From: Deinococcus peraridilitoris DSM 19664
Lineage (GTDB): Bacteria > Deinococcota > Deinococci > Deinococcales > Deinococcaceae
NCBI RefSeq assembly: GCF_000317835.1
Contig: NC_019793.1
Coordinates: forward strand, 1,426,001 to 1,490,000
Direction: 5' to 3'
DNA length: 64,000 bases
Part shown: positions 1 to 8,971 of the stretch, in pieces
How positions within the stretch are numbered: the stretch's first letter is position 1
Layout: every line of letters starts with the position of its first letter
The notes under the pieces: model-generated
What the model was told of the DNA's origin: nothing
Database searches by the model: none
What the model saw: only the letters and a program-made list of their open reading frames with translations
Made by a program: the position numbers and the translations under genes

Positions 1-46
1 CGTGCGCCACGAGCGACCGTGGGCCGTTACCGTCCATTCTGCCCGA

Positions 47-2350
47 TCAGGCGTGCGGCTTCGCACAGTGCACCGCCCGCCACGCGGGCAGGAGGCCCGT
101 GAGTGGACGGTCGAACAGGCCTGCCTGAGGTGCGGTGCGAAACAGCTGCTCGAATACTTCCGGTTCAAAGGCAGTGGCCAGCCGCTCGGCGTAGGAATTC
201 AGGACGTTCAGGTAATGCGCCACGCTGTAGTCCCGGACATCCTGATCGCTCAGCGTGACGGTCAGCCCGTCCTCGCGGCGATAGAAACGCACGCGGTCCC
301 CCACTTCCCACTGTCGCCGCCCGGAGTTCAGCAGCGCCTCGTAGGGCGCTTCCTTGCGAACGTCACGCAATTTCAGGTAGTCGGCCGGGGTCTTCGTGAC
401 GCGTACGGTGGTCGTGACGTCGGCGCAGGTCAGGGAACGCGCACGCAGCCGCTGCACCGTGCGGTCGAATTCGCGGCGCACCCCTTCGACGTTTCCTTCC
501 AGCAGGTGACGCACGGCGCCTTCCAGGAAACGCTCCGCGTAGGCTTCCGCGCGGCTGGAGCGCAGCGAGGCGCCGCGCAGGATCAGCTGGCCGTCCTCGG
601 TCAGCAGCGCGTAGTTCTTGATCTGGTGACTGAGCATGGCGCGGTAACGCCCTTCGTACTCCAGGTTCACCAGGGGGGGCAGCAGGGCGCTGACGTCCTG
701 CACGAGCTGACGTTCTCGCGTTTCGTCCCAGTCAGGCGGAACGCTGAAGTACACGCCGTCGGTGTCGGCTTCGATCAGGGTGACGCCCGCGCTTTGCAGG
801 GCAGCCAGAACACACGAAAGGGTCTCCCGACCCAGGCGGGTGACTTCGTTGGCCGCATCGGGGTCACCAAAAATCGACATCGCGCCCGCCCCGAGGTACC
901 CGTAAGCGGAATTGATGACGACTTTCATGGCGATCTGCGAAGCCAGGTGCTCTCCGGCGGCCCGCGAGCCTGCCGGTGCGTCCCGGGCGGCCTGCTTGTG
1001 TTCCAGCCGCAGGCGGGTGAGGCACTCGACAAGGTGCGAGAAGACACCCAGCGAATCAGACTTCGGTTTGATGCCGTGCGTGCGAATCAGCGAGGGATAC
1101 AGGCTGGCGATGTCGGCTTTCACCACGCGCGGCAGCACCCCTTCGGCAAACAGATACGTCGCGCCGCCCTGATGGGCGGCGCCCGAGGAGGCCTGCGCGC
1201 CGGGCAGGGCGTGCCCTTCGTGCAGGTAAGCGCGCACCAGCATCGGTTCGAGGATTCCCGTGGCCGTGCCCGCGTACGGCAGGCGGTGGTAGGGCCGCGG
1301 CGTCATCTGCGCCAGCGCGAAGTACGGCGCCAGCAGCCGCTCGGCCAGCCGGGACACTTCCTGAACGTCCTGCAGCGCGTATCGGCGCACGGCGTCCGGG
1401 TCGCGCCGGTAAGTCTCGGCGATCTGGGCGCCGTCCAGGTACACGCGGTCCTCGCTTGCCAGACCGTACGCGCGCGCGAGGGCTTTCAGGCCACGGCCCG
1501 CTGCGTCGGTGTCGTGGCCGCGCGCGGCGTCCAGGGTATCGACGATCTCACGTCCCGCGCAGGTCCAGTGCGCGCGGCTGCGACCGTCCTGCACGCGCCA
1601 CACGCCCCTGGGCCCACCCGCCCGGCCAATGTCGAGCGGAATACGGTGCATTTCGGCACGCTGCATCAAAAAAGGCAGATCGAAATTCATGATGTTGTGG
1701 TTCTCGATCACGTCGGGGTCGCGCTCGCGGATGAGACGCACGAACTCGCGGATCAGCGGGGCTTCGTCCTGCCCATGCGGGGCTTCCAGCACCACCTCGC
1801 AGCCACGGTTGTCGAGCACGGAAACCATGAAGATCCGCCCGTCGTGCGGACTGAGGCTGGTGGTTTCCAGATCGAATTGCAGGCGGTGCACATCATCAAA
1901 GGCCATGGCCTTGAAGTACGTGCGTCCCGTGCGGACAAGGTACTGCTCGATGGGTCCCAGCACGGAATACCCCGACAGGTCGTGCAAACTCACCACCGCC
2001 CGCCCCAGGCGTCTGGAGGCCCCGCGCAACAGCTCCCGGCGCAGCCTCCGGCCGTCGTGTGCGTCGATCAGAAAACGCAGCGAACCCGCCGGACCGCGCA
2101 GTTGCCGGAAGGACACCGGGGCGCGCGGATCGTCTGCCACGAGCTGTTCTTCCAGGTGTTCGACGTCGCGCAAATCGCGCGCGAACACGAAAGGACGAAA
2201 GCGCGTACGTTCCAGCCGCACGCGCGTCCCGTCGCGGCGCCACACCAGCGCCAGGCCACTCCAGTCACAATGAACGCTGACAATGCCCGGGGTGGGGTCG
2301 GCGCCGTGCAGCCAGGGGTCAAGGTGAGACGAAGCGCGGTCTGAGAACAC
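47..2350 (-). CDS. Family B DNA polymerase (Pol II-like) with 3'-5' exonuclease
   Basis: Template-directed DNA polymerase of family B. The exonuclease domain shows Exo I FDLETTSL and Exo II ENHNIMNFDLPFL. The palm shows motif A KADIASLYPSLI, motif B KVVINSAYGYLG and motif C EADTDGVYF, where the usual DTDS is DTDG. The acidic residues needed for both activities are present, so it should polymerise and proofread, probably in repair or damage tolerance. The reading frame is open to an ATG at 2452. I prefer the GTG at 2350 because the first 34 codons are low-complexity and run almost into the divergent gene at 2470; that gives 767 aa. The start is uncertain, the family is not. Confidence 0.9.
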   Translation of the reverse strand: MFSDRASSHLDPWLHGADPTPGIVSVHCDWSGLALVWRRDGTRVRLERTRFRPFVFARDLRDVEHLEEQLVADDPRAPVSFRQLRGPAGSLRFLIDAHDGRRLRRELLRGASRRLGRAVVSLHDLSGYSVLGPIEQYLVRTGRTYFKAMAFDDVHRLQFDLETTSLSPHDGRIFMVSVLDNRGCEVVLEAPHGQDEAPLIREFVRLIRERDPDVIENHNIMNFDLPFLMQRAEMHRIPLDIGRAGGPRGVWRVQDGRSRAHWTCAGREIVDTLDAARGHDTDAAGRGLKALARAYGLASEDRVYLDGAQIAETYRRDPDAVRRYALQDVQEVSRLAERLLAPYFALAQMTPRPYHRLPYAGTATGILEPMLVRAYLHEGHALPGAQASSGAAHQGGATYLFAEGVLPRVVKADIASLYPSLIRTHGIKPKSDSLGVFSHLVECLTRLRLEHKQAARDAPAGSRAAGEHLASQIAMKVVINSAYGYLGAGAMSIFGDPDAANEVTRLGRETLSCVLAALQSAGVTLIEADTDGVYFSVPPDWDETRERQLVQDVSALLPPLVNLEYEGRYRAMLSHQIKNYALLTEDGQLILRGASLRSSRAEAYAERFLEGAVRHLLEGNVEGVRREFDRTVQRLRARSLTCADVTTTVRVTKTPADYLKLRDVRKEAPYEALLNSGRRQWEVGDRVRFYRREDGLTVTLSDQDVRDYSVAHYLNVLNSYAERLATAFEPEVFEQLFRTAPQAGLFDRPLTGLLPAWRAVHCAKPHA

Positions 2351-2469
2351 CCTTTCATCATGCCTTCTTTCATCATGCTTTCTGCCTGCCGACCGTACGC
2401 GATCAAGCGCCGAGGCGCGCTTCCCGCTACCCTGAAAGGCATGAAGCCGCACGTCGTCAGGACACCCCG

Positions 2470-3075
2470 GTGAAGCTCGACGGCCTGCACTCGCTGCGCG
2501 AACTGCTGGGCAGCGCTCAGGCCGGTCGGCCGCTGTTCATCGTGACCGGTCGGCTTCCCGGGCAACTGTGGCAGGTGACCTACCACGCAGGTGACGGGGT
2601 CGAGAACGTGGTGGTGGCGCGTGCGTTGCTGGAAGCCGACGGAGCGGTCGTCGCCAGCGTGCGGCGGGCCAAAAGTGCCGATATCAGCGCCGCTTTTCTG
2701 TCCTGGCAGGATGACCCGCACGTTCCCCTGCTGAAGCGCGACCTGGCCGGTGGAGGTGCCTGGAGCGCGCAGGTCACGCTGCTCGCCGCCTTTCCGCTCG
2801 TGCAACCCCTGCAAGACGGTCCGGACGTCCGCGCCGCGCTGGACGCCTTTGCGCGCCGGGACGACGCCGAGTGGCGCTTTCGGGGCGTGCGCGTCCTGGC
2901 CTACCAAGGCAGGCTGCTGGCCTACGCTGCGGATGACGCCGCCCTGCGCGCCCTGCTGCGTCCTTTGTTGCTGCAGGTGCCCGACGCCGTTCTCCGGACA
3001 TCGGGTGAGGTGCCCGAGCCTCCCGGGGAACAACCCGGCATGCACATAAGACGCCGGGTCCGGCGTCTTATGTGA
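2470..3075 (+). CDS. Conserved hypothetical protein, 201 aa
   Basis: I do not recognise the family. The protein is 201 aa, starts with GTG at 2470, has no signal peptide or clear membrane span, and is rich in Leu, Ala and Asp. Codon use is that of the neighbouring chromosomal genes, which supports it as real. It is divergent from the polymerase gene, so the two probably share a promoter region. Its last codons and stop lie inside the terminator hairpin at 3044-3073, so the basic C-terminus (HIRRRVRRLM) is partly a by-product of the hairpin. Confidence 0.7.
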   Translation: MKLDGLHSLRELLGSAQAGRPLFIVTGRLPGQLWQVTYHAGDGVENVVVARALLEADGAVVASVRRAKSADISAAFLSWQDDPHVPLLKRDLAGGGAWSAQVTLLAAFPLVQPLQDGPDVRAALDAFARRDDAEWRFRGVRVLAYQGRLLAYAADDAALRALLRPLLLQVPDAVLRTSGEVPEPPGEQPGMHIRRRVRRLM

Positions 3076-3086
3076 GGCGTTTTTTT
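3044..3086 (+). terminator. Terminator hairpin overlapping a stop codon
   Basis: A 14-bp inverted repeat ACATAAGACGCCGG / CCGGCGTCTTATGT (3044-3057 and 3060-3073) is followed by GAGGCG and a run of seven T. It ends the 2470-3075 gene and covers its last codons. Confidence 0.8.
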
Positions 3087-3129
3087 GCCCGTCAGGGGAG
3101 GCTCACCCGAAAACGACACAGGCCGGGCT

Positions 3130-3804
3130 TCAGCCGCCCACCACGAGCGCCTCGAGGATTCGCAGGGCGGGCACCGCGCCAGGCTGTTCCAGCGTCATGG
3201 CGCGCAACAGGCCCAGCAGTTCACGCTGCAATGTCCGGTACTCCGTGTTCGGCAGCGCCACCCGACCGACGTCCTGCAAGTGCAGCCCGAAACGCCGCGA
3301 GGTATACGCCGCGACGCGCAGGCCCTTCTCGTCCGGACGGGCGCCGGGCAGGAGGGCCGTACGCTGCGCTCCGGGAAACGGAGCACCCGCGCCGAAGAAT
3401 ACTCCGGGGTGTTCCAGGGTCAGTGCGAGCGCCATCCCGAGCGTGGCGGCCGTCTGTGGTCCGCCGTTCCAGACCGTCACTCCGCACACCTGCAAGGTGA
3501 CCAGCTGTTCGCGCACATCCCAGTGAAGCGGCGTCTCCCCTGCCCCACGCAGCCAGTGCGCCGCGCTGCCCACGTCCGCAGGCAGCGCCGTGTGACCCGC
3601 GAGACGCACGGAGAAGTGTTCGGCTTCGCGTTTCAGGTGCAGCGCTCCTGCCTGCAGTTCGTGCAGCTCACCGCCGGAAAGAGATGCGCGCACCACGAAC
3701 GCCGCAGCGTCACGAACGTCTTGCATCGTGACTTCGCGCTCCCCTCGCGGTGTCACGGCGAACACACGCTCCTCCTCTCGCAGAAAATGCATGCCGTGCA
3801 TCAT
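3130..3804 (-). CDS. Hypothetical protein, 224 aa
   Basis: Not recognised. The protein is 224 aa with no signal peptide or membrane span. The N-terminus reads MMHGMHFLREEERVFAV, so the start may be the first, second or fifth codon. Codon use is typical of the chromosome. It converges on the gene ending at 3075 and is divergent from the MoxR-type ATPase gene at 3905, leaving a 100-bp shared upstream region. Confidence 0.65.
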   Translation of the reverse strand: MMHGMHFLREEERVFAVTPRGEREVTMQDVRDAAAFVVRASLSGGELHELQAGALHLKREAEHFSVRLAGHTALPADVGSAAHWLRGAGETPLHWDVREQLVTLQVCGVTVWNGGPQTAATLGMALALTLEHPGVFFGAGAPFPGAQRTALLPGARPDEKGLRVAAYTSRRFGLHLQDVGRVALPNTEYRTLQRELLGLLRAMTLEQPGAVPALRILEALVVGG

Positions 3805-3904
3805 CCCGCATCCGGGAGCGTTCTATGGTGACGTGTTTCCCCTCACGCGGGGCGTCCTCCCGTATGGTGAGGTCCGAGTGCCCACAGGGCGCCTTGGGAG
3901 CCGC

Positions 3905-4909
3905 ATGAAGCCCAGTGAACTGCAAGACACCCTGCACACCCTCATCGATCGACGCCTGCTCCTGACCGTCATGCTGTGGGGCAAACCCGGCATCGGCAAA
4001 AGCGCCATCGTGCATCAGGTCGCCCGGACGCAGGGGCTGCAGGTCGTCGATACCCGCATCAGCCAGCTCGCCCCCACCGATTTGCGCGGTCTGCCCGTGC
4101 CCGACCTCGAGCGGGGCGTGGCGCGCTGGCTCGCGCCGCAGTTTCTGCCCCGCGAGCAGAACTGCATCCTGTTTCTCGACGAACTCAATCTGGCCCCGCC
4201 CGTCATGCAGGGCATCGCGCAGCAGCTGATCCTCGACCGCCGCGTGGGTGATTACGAGGTACCCGAGGGCGTGTTCATCTGGGCTGCCGGGAACCGCAAG
4301 GAAGACCGCGCGGCAGTGTTCGACATGACGCGACCCGTCGCGAACCGCATGATTCATTATCACCTCGAGGAGCAGCTCGACGATTTTCGTGCGTACGCCA
4401 TGCGGGCCGCCGTTCCCGAGCAGATCATCGCGTTTCTGGGATACCGCCCCGCCCTGCTGCACGACATGAGCGGACCTGGCCTCGCCTTTCCGAGCCCACG
4501 CAGCTGGGAAATGGCCGGGCAGCTTCACGCGGCAGGACTGCCGGTGGGTGCGGCGGTGGGGGAAGGTGCGGCGGGTGAGTTCGAGAGCTTCCTGCGGGTG
4601 TACGGCCACCTGCCCGACGCGGCGCTGATCCTGGCGCGCGGCGCGGCGTCCGGGATACCCTTTCCGCGTGCCAGCGACGAGCGCTGGGCGATCACCACAG
4701 CCCTGGCACTGCGGACCCGCACGCCCGAAGAGGCCGGGAACGCGCTGAAGTGGATTGGGGCAGCGCACCTGGAGTGGATGCAGCTGACCGCCAGCCTGAT
4801 CATGCCGCGCCTGCGCGCCGAAGGACTCCTCACTGCGTTTGCGCTGCTGCTCACCACCGACAGCGCCCTGGAGCAGCTGATGGACCAGTACACCGACGTG
4901 CTCTCGTGA
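3905..4909 (+). CDS. MoxR-type AAA+ ATPase
   Basis: AAA+ ATPase of the MoxR/CbbQ type, 334 aa. Walker A GKPGIGKS lies at about residues 26-33 and Walker B ILFLDELN at 88-95; a sensor-like AAGNRKED follows. Such proteins act as remodelling chaperones together with a VWA-domain partner. The partner here is the next gene, whose GTG overlaps this stop (GTGA), so the two are translationally coupled. I chose the ATG at 3905 because the 59 upstream in-frame codons overlap the divergent gene and look non-coding. The client of the pair cannot be read from the sequence. Confidence 0.88.
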   Translation: MKPSELQDTLHTLIDRRLLLTVMLWGKPGIGKSAIVHQVARTQGLQVVDTRISQLAPTDLRGLPVPDLERGVARWLAPQFLPREQNCILFLDELNLAPPVMQGIAQQLILDRRVGDYEVPEGVFIWAAGNRKEDRAAVFDMTRPVANRMIHYHLEEQLDDFRAYAMRAAVPEQIIAFLGYRPALLHDMSGPGLAFPSPRSWEMAGQLHAAGLPVGAAVGEGAAGEFESFLRVYGHLPDAALILARGAASGIPFPRASDERWAITTALALRTRTPEEAGNALKWIGAAHLEWMQLTASLIMPRLRAEGLLTAFALLLTTDSALEQLMDQYTDVLS

Positions 4910-5997
4910 CACGGACGCTGCAGGCACGTTTGCAGCGGGCAGTGATTCAACTGCGTGCCCGGCATCCTTTCTTCGGGGTGCTGGCCTTGCATGCCGAAGC
5001 GCAGGAGGCAGAGGAGCTGCACGGGCGACCCGTGCGTACGGCCTGCACCGACGGTCGGCGGGTGTACGTCAATCCCGACTTCGCGGCGCGGCTCTCCGAT
5101 GACCAACTCAGCGGCCTGCTGGTGCACGAGGTGCTGCACGCCGCGCTGCGTCACGTTCCGAGAAGCGCGGGGCGTGACGCGGCGCGCTGGAACGTCGCAG
5201 CCGACATTGTCGTGAACGGCCTGGCAGTTCAGGACGGGCACCAGCTGCCCCCGGGAGCGGTGAGGCGGACGACGCTCGAACACCTCAGCGTCGAGGAGGT
5301 CTACGGATTGCTCTCGCAGCAAACGCCCCCGGAATTGCCCGAGGCACATCGGGATCTGTTCTGGCCGGGCAAGGAGAACGCAGGTGATGTGGCAGAGCTG
5401 GACCGCTTCTGGCAGGCGGCCCTGCAGAATGCGGCAGTGACGGCGCGGCTCCAGGGCCGCCTGCCTGCCGTCGCCGAGCGTGCCTTGCAGTGGGCCGAAC
5501 CACAAATCGACTGGCGCGGAGTGCTGTGGCGTTATCTGACGCCGAGCCGCACGGATTTCGGCGACCTCGACCGCCGTCACTTGCACCGCGGACTGTATCT
5601 GGAGGAACTGATCAGCCTCGACTTGCACGTCGCGCTCTGTGTCGACACCTCGGGCAGTGTCTCAGAGCGGCAGTTGAGCGCCTTCATGGGAGAAGTACGC
5701 GGCATTCTCCGCAGCTTCCCGCACCTCTGCGCGCGGCTGTACTTCTCGGATGTGGCGCTGCACGGTCCGTACGATGTGCAAGAGAGCGGCACCTTGATGA
5801 CACCGAAAGGCGGAGGTGGCACAGACTTCCGGGCGTTCTTCCGGGCGACGGAGGACGCCACGTTGAGGGTCTACCTTACCGACGGACACGGCCGTTTTCC
5901 GGAAACGGAACCGCCCGGCGACACGCTGTGGGCCGTGCCACCGGGTGGACTGCCCGACGAGCGGTTTCCGTTCGGGCAGGTGCTGCGCCTTCTCTGA
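4906..5997 (+). CDS. VWA-like metallopeptidase-domain protein (DUF2201 type)
   Basis: 363 aa. The N-terminal part carries HEVLH (residues 74-78), the zinc-peptidase-like motif of the DUF2201 N-terminal domain. The C-terminal half has a VWA-like fold with CVDTSGSVSE (MIDAS type DxSxS) and a downstream LTDGHG. This architecture is known as the partner of MoxR-type ATPases, which matches the 4-nt overlap with the gene before it. The GTG at 4906 is taken as the start because of that overlap. Whether the HExxH is catalytic is unknown; the rest of the protein suggests a scaffold or adaptor. Confidence 0.85.
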   Translation: MTRTLQARLQRAVIQLRARHPFFGVLALHAEAQEAEELHGRPVRTACTDGRRVYVNPDFAARLSDDQLSGLLVHEVLHAALRHVPRSAGRDAARWNVAADIVVNGLAVQDGHQLPPGAVRRTTLEHLSVEEVYGLLSQQTPPELPEAHRDLFWPGKENAGDVAELDRFWQAALQNAAVTARLQGRLPAVAERALQWAEPQIDWRGVLWRYLTPSRTDFGDLDRRHLHRGLYLEELISLDLHVALCVDTSGSVSERQLSAFMGEVRGILRSFPHLCARLYFSDVALHGPYDVQESGTLMTPKGGGGTDFRAFFRATEDATLRVYLTDGHGRFPETEPPGDTLWAVPPGGLPDERFPFGQVLRLL

Positions 5998-6047
5998 AGC
6001 AGTCAGCAACGGGGCGCGCCCCGGAGCGACCGGTCATAAATGACGAA

Positions 6048-6112
6048 AGCGGCCAATCCTGGCCGCTGATAAAAACAATATAGCGTCATATGCATTCCGC
6101 GTCAAGTTATGC
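6048..6112 (-). repeat. Promoter-plus-hairpin element, left copy (inverted)
   Basis: Read on the minus strand: TTGACG (6105-6100), a 17-bp spacer, TATATT (6082-6077), then a hairpin AGCGGCCA/TGGCCGCT (6067-6048). A second copy in the opposite orientation lies at 8541-8608. After the hairpin the two copies align without gaps for about 45 bp with roughly 8 mismatches, including a shared GTCAAGTTATGC. The predicted start of transcription falls about 3 nt before the hairpin. On the plus strand the hairpin can also act as terminator for the gene ending at 5997. Confidence 0.75.
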
Positions 6113-6292
6113 GCCCGAAAAGCGGACAAAAGTGGTTAGGGGTATACAGAAGGGATGGGAAAGGCTGTTCCAGACGTGAGTCTGCTGAGCAGTTACGCGG
6201 AGGGCTACCACGACCTGTTCCACGAGCCTCGCCGCCATGCAGGCTCCCCAGCCACCCTCAACAGCATTCGCCATCCTGGGAACGAAGGTCCG

Positions 6293-6901
6293 CTACGGAA
6301 TTGCTGCGGCGTCCCGCTGCATGATTCCAGCTTGCACGGCTTCACCAATAATCCGTTGTGCCAGCTGCCAGAACTCCGGAAATTCTCGCAGGTATTTGTG
6401 CTTGAGCTGCAATACCCGTCTGGCCGTCAGTTCAGGATGTGCTGCCGAGCCTCGCCCCCCTTTGCCCCACGTCAGAAGCATGGGTTGAAGCGCGTCCAGG
6501 GCTCTGGCAAAACGGGCTTCAACGGTCTGCCAGGCTTCGAACTCATCCCACAAACTCCGGAAATACCGCTCCTGCGTACTGGAAAGTATTCCGAAGAGCT
6601 TTTCGGCCGCTTCCCGTTCTTTTTCCGCGACCTGGATCAGGTGTTGATCAGGCGTATCAAAATGCGTGTCGCCTGCGTAGATTTCCACGAGATCATGAAC
6701 AATCAGCAACTCCACGACACGCCCGATATTTGTTCCTGGTGGCGCGTACTCGCCAAGCGTCAGGGCTGTTAGAGCGAGGTGCCACGAGTGTTCCGCGCTA
6801 TTTTCCGTTCGGCTGCCATCATGCAGCAGGGTGCTTCGGAGAACTGTTTTCAGTTTGTCGCACGTCAGCAAGAAATCGACTTGGGTATCCAGGTGCTCCA
6901 T
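6293..6901 (-). CDS. HD-domain phosphohydrolase (YfbR/HDDC2-like)
   Basis: 202 aa. Metal ligands of the HD superfamily are visible: AEHSWH (His38, His41), VHDLVEIYAGDT (His69-Asp70, with Asp78). The layout resembles the YfbR/HDDC2 5'-deoxynucleotidase group. The predicted role is hydrolysis of a nucleotide monophosphate or related phosphate ester in the cytosol; the exact substrate is not determinable. GC content is clearly below that of the flanking chromosome, as for the rest of this island. Confidence 0.8.
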   Translation of the reverse strand: MEHLDTQVDFLLTCDKLKTVLRSTLLHDGSRTENSAEHSWHLALTALTLGEYAPPGTNIGRVVELLIVHDLVEIYAGDTHFDTPDQHLIQVAEKEREAAEKLFGILSSTQERYFRSLWDEFEAWQTVEARFARALDALQPMLLTWGKGGRGSAAHPELTARRVLQLKHKYLREFPEFWQLAQRIIGEAVQAGIMQRDAAAIP

Positions 6902-7098
6902 GACCGAGTGTAGGACCAGAAGACTCCGAGCAGACCTGTGGAGTCACAGATTTCTTACCCAAAGCTTAGATCTGGCTCAAACAATGGTAACCCCTGGCAT
7001 AACTGCGCATGAATAACAGCTGCATACAAGTGCCTGAACAAAAAGTCACGATGGAGCGCGGAGGGCGCCAGCAGTACAGTGCGTCCCCAGGAGGACCT

Positions 7099-8337
7099 AT
7101 GCATTTCAAACATTCATTCCGTCCGTTGATTGGTACTTCGCTGGCGCTGGCCCTTGCCGCTTGCGGTCAGCAACCCATCAGCTCCACATCGCAAGCCCCG
7201 CAGAGCACGAGTCCGACTCCGACCAGCACCGCAAAGCCGGCAGCTTCCGGTGACATCGAACGCACCCTTGCCCTGCCCCCCACCGACGGCTTCGGCATGA
7301 AGCTGCGTGTGGATGGACAGGGCAACCTCTACACCCTCCTCACCCGAATTCTCGAGGAGGGAGAAGGCAATGACGGACGCTACGAAAGCATTCTCCGCAA
7401 GCATACCCCTCAGGGAAGTCTGGAATGGGAAAAAACCTTCGCGCAAATCTCCCCCATCGACTTCGCCGTCAATCGGCAGGGAGCGGTCGCATTCATCGGC
7501 AACCGGTTGGAAGATACCCCCTGCGACAACCCGCTCAAACACCTGTACCTGTGCGATTACACGGGCATCACCCACAAATTCGACACGCATGGGAACGTGG
7601 TCTTCTCTGTCGAGCGTCCCTCCGGGCGGACCTTCGACAATCCCTCTTTCACTGCCGTGGCCATCGGTGAAGCGGGCGGCGTGTACACCTACGGGCACGG
7701 GCTGGCGCAACAGTTTGACGACGCCGGGAAGGCGGTCTGGAAAACAGTCCTGCAAGGCAGCAACTTCCATCCGAAACTCACCGTAGATTCTCAGAACAAC
7801 GTGTACTTCGTTCGTTCGAACGATACTGAAACAAACCGGCAGATGGTGTTTCTGACAAAGCTCGATGCTGGGGGGCAGATCCAATTCTCGCGTGACTGGG
7901 GACTTGGCGTATTCAGCGTTCCCGAAGCGCTGGGATTGAGCAGTGACGGAAACGTATACACCTTGTGGCGGAGCCTCCAGGAAGGCACGACCTACCGTGC
8001 CTTCCTGAAGAACTACGCTCAGAACGGCACCTGGAACTTCAATCAGGAAGTCGGAAAGACCACGGTCGGTGGCTTCCCGCCGATTCAGGGCATGGTCGTG
8101 AGCGGTCAGAGCGCCTACCTGTACGGCTCTCAGGTGGATTACGACAGCGGCAGCCCGACCCGGGACACCCCCTACCTTGCGAAACACGACGCGAGTGGAG
8201 CGCGCGTGTGGACCAAGGACCTGCGTTCCATGCTGCGAGGAGGGACAATTGATGATGTCACCTCCGGGCCGGATGGGAAACTGTATGTGGTGTACGGAAG
8301 TGGCGAGGAATACCACGTCGCCATCATGACTCCTTGA
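7099..8337 (+). CDS. Secreted lipoprotein with beta-propeller-like repeats
   Basis: 412 aa. Start ATG 7099 has a good ribosome site (AGGAGG, 7089). The N-terminus is a lipoprotein signal with lipobox LAAC (LALALAACGQQ), followed by a Ser/Thr/Pro/Ala-rich linker. The mature part contains spaced repeats of the form 'G.VYT....', 'DS.NNVYFV', 'SSDGNVYTLW', 'GPDGKLYVVYG', typical of PQQ/SBBP-type blades. It is probably an exported, membrane-anchored beta-propeller; ligand unknown. Confidence 0.78.
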   Translation: MHFKHSFRPLIGTSLALALAACGQQPISSTSQAPQSTSPTPTSTAKPAASGDIERTLALPPTDGFGMKLRVDGQGNLYTLLTRILEEGEGNDGRYESILRKHTPQGSLEWEKTFAQISPIDFAVNRQGAVAFIGNRLEDTPCDNPLKHLYLCDYTGITHKFDTHGNVVFSVERPSGRTFDNPSFTAVAIGEAGGVYTYGHGLAQQFDDAGKAVWKTVLQGSNFHPKLTVDSQNNVYFVRSNDTETNRQMVFLTKLDAGGQIQFSRDWGLGVFSVPEALGLSSDGNVYTLWRSLQEGTTYRAFLKNYAQNGTWNFNQEVGKTTVGGFPPIQGMVVSGQSAYLYGSQVDYDSGSPTRDTPYLAKHDASGARVWTKDLRSMLRGGTIDDVTSGPDGKLYVVYGSGEEYHVAIMTP

Positions 8338-8494
8338 GTGATGAAACGCTCAGGTGGCTGCGCAGCTGGCCGGGTGGGCCACACGTGAATTGCCAGCCGC
8401 AGGCCCGACAGCGAAAGCGCTGCTTGCCGCTCGTGACGTGGCGGTTCTTGACGACGCAGATCGACTGACAGCGGGCACAACGCGTCGTGTTCAT
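8324..8494 (-). pseudogene. IS1-type transposase N-terminal fragment (InsA zinc ribbon)
   Basis: 56 aa with two CxxC pairs: CARCQS, then GKQRFRCRACGWQF. This is the N-terminal zinc ribbon of IS1-family InsA proteins. The HTH and catalytic InsB parts are missing; the reading frame ends soon after the ribbon in unrelated sequence. It marks a decayed insertion sequence next to the right copy of the promoter-hairpin element and supports past mobility of this island. Confidence 0.65.
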
Positions 8495-8540
8495 ACTCCA
8501 TTCAACACCCGTCATCCTCTGAAAGCACGACCGTTTGAAT

Positions 8541-8608
8541 GCATAACTTGACAGGCAGTGCATAACACGCTATTTTATTTTTATCAGCGGCCAAAAGGCC
8601 GCTTTTTT
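8541..8608 (+). repeat. Promoter-plus-hairpin element, right copy
   Basis: Contains TTGACA (8548-8553), a 17-bp spacer and TATTTT (8571-8576), then hairpin AGCGGCC AAAA GGCCGCT (8586-8603) and a T-run. It is the inverted counterpart of the copy at 6048-6112. If the promoter is used and the hairpin terminates, the product would be about 25 nt. If the polymerase reads through, it is the promoter of the small membrane-protein gene at 8676. Confidence 0.75.
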
Positions 8609-8675
8609 GATGGATTGCCTGCTTGCATGGTCTTCCTGTGAACGCAAGCGGGTGCGCGGCGCTTACACTGGCGCA

Positions 8676-8882
8676 ATGAGACGTCTTTCTGCCAACAAAG
8701 TCCTGCAGCTGAGCATCATCGCTGCGCTGCTGTGTCTGGTCATCGGCGTTTGGGTGTTCGTGGCGACCCGCTCCTGGTGGACGGTCCTGCCCCTGGCACT
8801 GGCGTTCTGGTTTGCTCTCGACGCCGGGCGGGCACGCGGCTGGCAGGACCCCGAGAACCCCGACTCACCGCGTTCGGGGTGA
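8676..8882 (+). CDS. Small membrane protein, 68 aa
   Basis: A short protein with two hydrophobic spans (about residues 9-30 and 34-48) separated by SW, and an acidic/Pro-rich C-terminus. Start ATG 8676 is preferred over the upstream TTG at 8607, which lies inside the T-run of a hairpin. Function unknown. Confidence 0.6.
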   Translation: MRRLSANKVLQLSIIAALLCLVIGVWVFVATRSWWTVLPLALAFWFALDAGRARGWQDPENPDSPRSG

Positions 8883-8971
8883 GGGCCCTCTTCGAACGCG
8901 TTCCGGGATGGGGCCGCATGCCTTGAGGCCCTCCTCACCCTCACGTGGCGCCCGTGCGCTGGAGTGAAGGG

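Noticed and set aside
2..2344. A 780-codon open frame on the plus strand opposite the polymerase gene
   Set aside because: It is the antisense shadow of a clear family B polymerase with all motifs; composition is Arg/Gln/His-rich without domains.
6155..6292. A possible N-terminal gene fragment (MGKAVPDVSLLSSYAEGYHD...) before the HD gene
   Set aside because: The frame has no family match and soon runs antisense into the HD phosphohydrolase gene; possibly chance, possibly a short remnant at the island edge.
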